64,000 bases of DNA, taken from NCBI RefSeq assembly GCF_048323755.1, contig NZ_JBLWFS010000002.1:124001-188000 (forward strand), given 5' to 3'. The DNA is from Alkalihalobacterium sp048323755 (lineage in GTDB: Bacteria > Bacillota > Bacilli > Bacillales > Bacillaceae_F). The translations under genes and the position numbers were made by a program. Shown in pieces: positions 60,002-64,000 of the stretch. Below the pieces are notes generated by a model, which ran no database searches, was not told where the DNA came from, and saw only the letters and a list, made by a program, of their open reading frames with translations. Numbering within the stretch: the first letter of the stretch is position 1; every line of letters starts with the position of its first letter.

Positions 60002-60598
60002 TTATAAATAAGGATTTGAAGACAACTTGATAACTTCCACTGGTTTCCAACCACGTTCTGTTACCCACTCGATCCTCACTCGGTAAGGGGTATTTTTATT
60101 TGCAGCATCACTGACCGTTCCAACTGCACTCATCGAATCGCCGCCGTTCTCAATTCGCCAGATAATGATGTCATCATATAACCCTGTTGCATATTGAATG
60201 GCATGGGTCATTTCTTTCCAATTAACGTGATCTTTTGAAAAGTTTATTTGAAATGGTTCACTTTGCACCGTCCCAATCGGTTGCCATTCACCGTCAGACA
60301 GCTCTTCCTCTGCATCCTCTTCTTCTTCACGAAGTTCCTCATTTTCTACTTCTTCTTGAGTAGAATCGATATCTCGATCATTTTCGATCGTTTGTTCCGT
60401 TTCTGTACTTTGCTCTTGTTGTTCTTCCTGTTGTTGTTCTTGCTCAAGATCAGCAATTACTTCTTCACTGGCACTAGGAGTGAAGAATACCTTCACCGCA
60501 ACGTATATAATTAAGATAGCTACAATTCCGATTGCTACATTCAGCAACCGATTTAAACGACGTTTTTTACGTTGATCATATCGAGTTGAGTAGTTCAT
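60002..60598 (-). CDS. yrrS: YrrS-like DUF1510 membrane protein
   Basis: A 198-residue protein with a basic N-terminus (RYDQRKKRRLNRLL), one transmembrane helix (about 18-38), a long Glu/Gln-rich linker and a C-terminal extracellular domain (DGEWQPIGTVQSEPFQINFS; RVRIEWVTERGWKPVEV). It matches B. subtilis YrrS (DUF1510), which is encoded beside a penicillin-binding protein gene there. GGAGAG precedes the ATG. Confidence 0.85.
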   Translation of the reverse strand: MNYSTRYDQRKKRRLNRLLNVAIGIVAILIIYVAVKVFFTPSASEEVIADLEQEQQQEEQQEQSTETEQTIENDRDIDSTQEEVENEELREEEEDAEEELSDGEWQPIGTVQSEPFQINFSKDHVNWKEMTHAIQYATGLYDDIIIWRIENGGDSMSAVGTVSDAANKNTPYRVRIEWVTERGWKPVEVIKLSSNPYL

Positions 60599-60686
60599 TC
60601 GCCATCTCTCCTTCCCAATTCCAACCTAATACTACCATGCAACACCTTCAATTTCTAGTTATTTTACTACTATTTCCTTGACGTTT

Positions 60687-61859
60687 CTAGTAGTTTACCA
60701 ATCTAGATGGTACATTTTGCTGAAAATTTTCATAAATTGCAATTTGCGGACGGCTTTCACTAATTGCTTTTAATAATTGTTCAACGTATATATCATACGA
60801 ACTTGTTTCTCCGTTCAACCAAAAAGTAGGACGATTCTGATGAAACGACCAACTGCTATAATGAACCCCCATATCATGTCCAATCAATTCATACAATGGA
60901 TCTTCTTTAGGAAAAATAAGGCTTATACCGATCTCTTGAAGAAGCACTGGGTTCGATAAGGGAGAAGCCGTGAGAATCACTTCATACTCTATTCCATAAA
61001 TTTCACTTCCAATTGATTGATCTGGTTTATAATTTATAACTAAATGTTCTACTGATATATGATTAATAATTTCTTCCTTCGTATTCAACGGCGGGGAGGA
61101 AAGTGCAACTGCTGAAATCACTGTGAGAAACATGAGAATGAAAAATGTACTAAAAAAAGACACAGTCACCTTGATTTTCTTCTTTGTTTTATAAAAATCA
61201 CGATAGCTTAGGATGGAAAACCACATCGAACCTCCAACTAATAATAAAGTACTGATAAAGAAGAATTGATTTAATAACGGTGTAACCACGGCAATCGGTA
61301 TCCCAAATACGATACTCGTGGGCCAACTTAAAAACATCGGCAGGAAAACCGCTGTAACAATAAACAATCGACCAATCCAAACCGCTATATAAGAGCCAAA
61401 AGTAAAATGAGCAAATAAATAAAAACTAATAAACAAAAGAATTAATGCATTCAGCAGCTGTACAGCACCACCTGAATACCCTATCCCTATTGAATATCCT
61501 AGTATCACTTGAACAAAAAACAACGTACCGAAAGTAATTGCATTAATGCTAATCACTATAATAAGAGCCGAACTAAACTTAGCAACGACAATCGTTGAAG
61601 CAGAAATAGGCAAACTCCGGATCCTTTTATTGACTCCGCTTAACTCCTCAGCATTACAAATATGAGTAATCAATCCATAGCTCATCAATAAATTAAACAA
61701 TACAATAAAGAAGATGACTCCGCTTAAATCATTTAATAAAAATCCGCTCATATTACTAACATACCAGGTGATAAAAAATTGGAATAAGATCGTGAGCGGA
61801 ATAAAAATCATTGAAATACTTTTCAAAGAAAGTAAATCTTTCTTAATCAAAGATTGCAT
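60687..61859 (-). CDS. ABC-2 type transporter permease-like protein
   Basis: A 390-residue membrane protein with about six transmembrane helices in the first 270 residues (ICNAEELSGVNKRIRSLPIS is a cytoplasmic loop) and a C-terminal extracytoplasmic domain. ATG at 61859 (MQSLIKKDLLSL) has AAGGTGG upstream and lies inside the 3' end of the ATPase gene. With the ATPase and GntR regulator it forms a YtrA-type three-gene operon. The substrate is unknown. Confidence 0.8.
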   Translation of the reverse strand: MQSLIKKDLLSLKSISMIFIPLTILFQFFITWYVSNMSGFLLNDLSGVIFFIVLFNLLMSYGLITHICNAEELSGVNKRIRSLPISASTIVVAKFSSALIIVISINAITFGTLFFVQVILGYSIGIGYSGGAVQLLNALILLFISFYLFAHFTFGSYIAVWIGRLFIVTAVFLPMFLSWPTSIVFGIPIAVVTPLLNQFFFISTLLLVGGSMWFSILSYRDFYKTKKKIKVTVSFFSTFFILMFLTVISAVALSSPPLNTKEEIINHISVEHLVINYKPDQSIGSEIYGIEYEVILTASPLSNPVLLQEIGISLIFPKEDPLYELIGHDMGVHYSSWSFHQNRPTFWLNGETSSYDIYVEQLLKAISESRPQIAIYENFQQNVPSRLVNY

Positions 61860-62703
61860 CGTTTGCCCCACCTTCCACTACGTAGTATAAAACTTCATCT
61901 AAAGTAGCCGGGCGCAATTTCGCATCAAACGTATTTTCCTGCTCAGTATCAATTACACCTGTCACCTCATACGGTCCTTTTTGATAGCCATAAACTCCTG
62001 TACGAGGGAGATCTGTATGGTGATTTGTCGTGAAGTACAGATACTTATCTTTTAATTGTTCCTTATCGTCATATAGCGCTATTTGCCCGTCCCTTAAAAA
62101 AATGATGTAGTCTGCGATTTGTTCAAAATCAGTTGTTATGTGGGAGGATAATATTACGGTCTTATCTCCTGTTTCAATCCATTGCTGAAGTAAAACTAAT
62201 AATTCTTGTCTAGCTACTGGATCGAGTCCTGCAGTTGGTTCATCTAAAATAAGCACCTTTGGATGAAAGCAAAGAGCTAAAAGCAAATTTACTTTTAACT
62301 TCATCCCCTTAGAAAGCTGATGAATTTTCTTTTTAGGTGATAATTGAAACTCATTTAATAACCTTTCTTCAAGGTCGCTATCCCAGTTGGAGTAAAATGA
62401 AGAGACAAAATTAATCGATTGTCGCACTGTAAAATCGCTATACATATTGATGTCTTCAGAAACGTAACAGATATTGCGATTAAAATGTAACCGGTCTTGA
62501 TCATATGAGCTATTTGCAACAGTGACTTCACCAGATAAAAAAGGTTCAACATGTGCGATCCCTTTTAATAATGTGGTCTTTCCTGCCCCGTTCCGTCCGA
62601 TCAGCGCTGTTATAAATCCTTCCTTAATACTTAAATCAATTGGACCTAACTGAAATTCTTTATAGGATTGAACTGCGCTATTAACTGTAACGATACCTTT
62701 CAC
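61843..62703 (-). CDS. ABC transporter ATP-binding protein
   Basis: A 286-residue ATPase: Walker A in ALIGRNGAGKTTLLKGI, signature motif QLSKGMKLKVNLLLALC, Walker B VLILDEPTAGLDPVARQE and switch His in VILSSHITTDF. The C-terminal 60 residues form a regulatory tail. GTG start with AAAGGAGG upstream, overlapping the GntR stop by 4 bp. Confidence 0.92.
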   Translation of the reverse strand: MKGIVTVNSAVQSYKEFQLGPIDLSIKEGFITALIGRNGAGKTTLLKGIAHVEPFLSGEVTVANSSYDQDRLHFNRNICYVSEDINMYSDFTVRQSINFVSSFYSNWDSDLEERLLNEFQLSPKKKIHQLSKGMKLKVNLLLALCFHPKVLILDEPTAGLDPVARQELLVLLQQWIETGDKTVILSSHITTDFEQIADYIIFLRDGQIALYDDKEQLKDKYLYFTTNHHTDLPRTGVYGYQKGPYEVTGVIDTEQENTFDAKLRPATLDEVLYYVVEGGANDAIFD

Positions 62704-63077
62704 TTTCTTTCCTCCTTTACTCTCTGAATCATTGACATCATCTCTTCTACACTGAGTCCTAGAGTAGCCCCTAGCTGAAACAGTCGATCCACTTCTGCTT
62801 CAAATTGCTTCTCGACTTTTTGTTGTAAAATTCTTTTTTCCGTTGCTTTTACAAACGTTCCTCGGCCGGCTCGCGTATAAATAAACTCTTCTTGCTCTAA
62901 CTCTGAATACGCTCGTTTGACAGTAATTACACTTGTTTGAATGTTTTTAGCTAACGTTCTGATCGATGGTAATTCTGTATCTCCTGCTAATGTCCCGTCA
63001 ATAATTTGTTGTTTAATTTGATCTTTTAATTGTTTATATAACGGGTCTTTTGATTCATTCGAAAGGTGAATCCACAT
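62700..63077 (-). CDS. GntR-family (YtrA-type) regulator
   Basis: A 125-residue repressor with the winged helix-turn-helix (PLYKQLKDQIKQQIIDGTLA, LPSIRTLAKNIQTSVITVKR AYSELEQEEF in sequence) and a short C-terminal helical dimerisation part typical of the YtrA subfamily. It likely represses its own operon; two GTATATAC palindromes lie in its promoter. GAGGTGG precedes the ATG at 63077. Confidence 0.88.
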   Translation of the reverse strand: MWIHLSNESKDPLYKQLKDQIKQQIIDGTLAGDTELPSIRTLAKNIQTSVITVKRAYSELEQEEFIYTRAGRGTFVKATEKRILQQKVEKQFEAEVDRLFQLGATLGLSVEEMMSMIQRVKEERK

Positions 63078-63438
63078 GTTGCCACCTCGACTGTACATAA
63101 AGTATATACACAGTATATACCCACTATATTTCTAAGACAAGAAAAAACTCTCCATTCTTTTGAAAATGTAACCCGGGGTTGGTGTGTCAACTTTTTAACT
63201 TCCTTCATACCTTATATAGGAAATTTGACTATCATTGTCGAATAAATAGTAAGGAGTAGTTCCTTTGAATTCTTTTCTGCTTAGTATCATGAGAAAATAT
63301 AGAACTTAAGATCTAATTAAATTTTTAAAACGACTATTTTGTCAAAAGATGAAGGATTTTCTCGATTGTTGCGGAATAAATGTTTAGTTTTTTGTAGTCA
63401 ATCTGGAACGTTATTATTTATAGAGAAGAGGAAGTTTG
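63078..63438. other. Promoter region of the GntR operon and of the LysM gene
   Basis: GTATATAC occurs twice, at 63102-63109 and 63113-63120, eleven bases apart, and probably marks the GntR operator. A 14-codon frame at 63265-63309 has AAGGAG in front but is too short to support. Otherwise no feature is seen. Confidence 0.55.
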
Positions 63439-64000
63439 GTGTCTAAGAAATCAAAAGAGCATAGTGAGTTTGTACCTCGTTCAGTCAAACATAAGAAAAA
63501 AAAGAGAAAGGTATCTTCATTTATTCTAATAGCTGTCCTCCTACTAACTTTAGGAGGAGCTACAGCTGCAGTACTAAACTTTGGGTTAGTTCCATTCCAA
63601 CTAGGGGTCTTTAATCAAGGACAACAACACGAGGAAAGTAGCGAGCTAGAAGAGGAGCAAACTTACGATACAGAACTTACTGAAGAACCATCTGAGGAAG
63701 AGGTGGATGAAGAAACAGACAACACGCAAGAAGATACAGATGGAAAAGGTGATCAAAAAGAAGCGGGGCAAGACACACGTCAACAAAAGCCAAAAGAAGT
63801 AGAGCAAGGAACAAGGTCTAATGAAGATAAACCAGCACCTCACAATAATGAAAAGCCAAAAGAAAATCCGGCAGAACAACCAAAAAGTGAGCCTAGTCAA
63901 AAAGCTGAAATCGTCATTACTCACGAAGTGAAACCAAATGAAACATTATATAGCATCGCAAAAAAATATTATATCAACCCAGACACTCAACAACATAAAA
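63439..64000 (+). CDS. LysM-domain membrane protein (5' part, cut by window end)
   Basis: The visible 187 codons encode a basic cytoplasmic start (KHKKKKRK), one transmembrane helix (about residues 28-48), a long acidic, Glu/Gln/Lys-rich spacer and the beginning of a LysM domain (THEVKPNETLYSIAKKYY). LysM binds peptidoglycan, so the protein probably tethers membrane to wall. GTG at 63439 has GAGG 7 nt upstream. The 3' end lies outside the window. Confidence 0.82.
   Translation, partial: MSKKSKEHSEFVPRSVKHKKKKRKVSSFILIAVLLLTLGGATAAVLNFGLVPFQLGVFNQGQQHEESSELEEEQTYDTELTEEPSEEEVDEETDNTQEDTDGKGDQKEAGQDTRQQKPKEVEQGTRSNEDKPAPHNNEKPKENPAEQPKSEPSQKAEIVITHEVKPNETLYSIAKKYYINPDTQQHK

Noticed and set aside
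63265..63309. 14-codon frame with TTG start and AAGGAG in front
   Set aside because: Too short to distinguish from chance without conservation data.
63646..63924. 92-codon minus-strand frame rich in Phe, Leu and Cys
   Set aside because: Antisense to the Glu/Lys-rich linker of the LysM protein; composition follows from the codons on the other strand.

Overview
The window looks like the chromosome of an endospore-forming, AT-rich Bacillaceae, most likely an alkaliphilic or halo-alkaliphilic Bacillus relative. Sporulation genes (sda, sigK), the comEA/comER-yqeM-rsfS-yqeK-nadD-yhbY-aroE-yqeH block, a SinI/SinR-TasA matrix locus and a complete seven-gene Mrp Na+/H+ antiporter operon point there; the alkaliphile label is inferred from Mrp and the acidic exported proteins. 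No rRNA, tRNA, phage or transposase gene was recognised.

Layout. 1-2.7 kb: palindromic repeat DNA, metY and a comEA without comEB/comEC beside it. 2.8-9.4 kb: ypbS, comER and the yqe housekeeping block on the minus strand, ending at a possible Spo0E-like ORF and sda, whose promoter region carries DnaA boxes. 10.3-16.3 kb: mrpABCDEFG. 16.3-17.0 kb: a 52-bp tandem-repeat array. 17.1-21.2 kb: glycolate oxidase glcDF and a CdaR-type regulator. 21.2-23.1 kb: psd, pssA and the HU gene. 23.4-31.4 kb: an alcohol-oxidation regulon made of an Fe-alcohol dehydrogenase behind a consensus sigma-54 promoter, an aldehyde dehydrogenase, a duplicated AhpD-like protein, an NtrC-type regulator, a soluble histidine kinase and an ErcA-like dehydrogenase.

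31.6-40.5 kb is the richest region. A tapA-sipW-tasA operon, followed beyond a terminator by a wall-anchored TasA-like protein, diverges from a class D sortase gene. Then come a RelE/ParE-type toxin-antitoxin pair, an uninterrupted sigK, a c-di-GMP-I riboswitch directly in front of a sinI-like gene, two more sinI-like genes (both missed by simple length cut-offs), sinR, a SinR-like repressor without the SinI-binding domain, and a PilZ-like protein. A 16-bp dyad of the form GTTC-N8-GAAC recurs upstream of tapA/srtD, the second sinI and the PilZ-like gene. I read this as one matrix-control module in which c-di-GMP, SinI-type antirepressors and SinR act on a shared operator set.

40.8-48.5 kb holds a probable catabolic operon under a PucR-family regulator: a creatinase/ectoine-hydrolase-like M24 protein, a transsulfuration-type PLP enzyme, an ACT-less homoserine dehydrogenase and an aldehyde dehydrogenase, a combination that could convert a gamma-substituted amino acid via homoserine and aspartate semialdehyde to aspartate. 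A second 52-bp array, related in sequence to the first, lies between regulator and operon. 48.6-64 kb: a palindromic element, an orphan LuxR-type response regulator, an Lrp regulator, an S9 peptidase, a Nudix hydrolase, an MFS exporter, a two-subunit sodium:solute symporter, dispersed repeats, the yrhC/mtnN/yrzA/yrrS block, a GntR-ABC transporter operon and the 5' part of a LysM protein cut by the window end.
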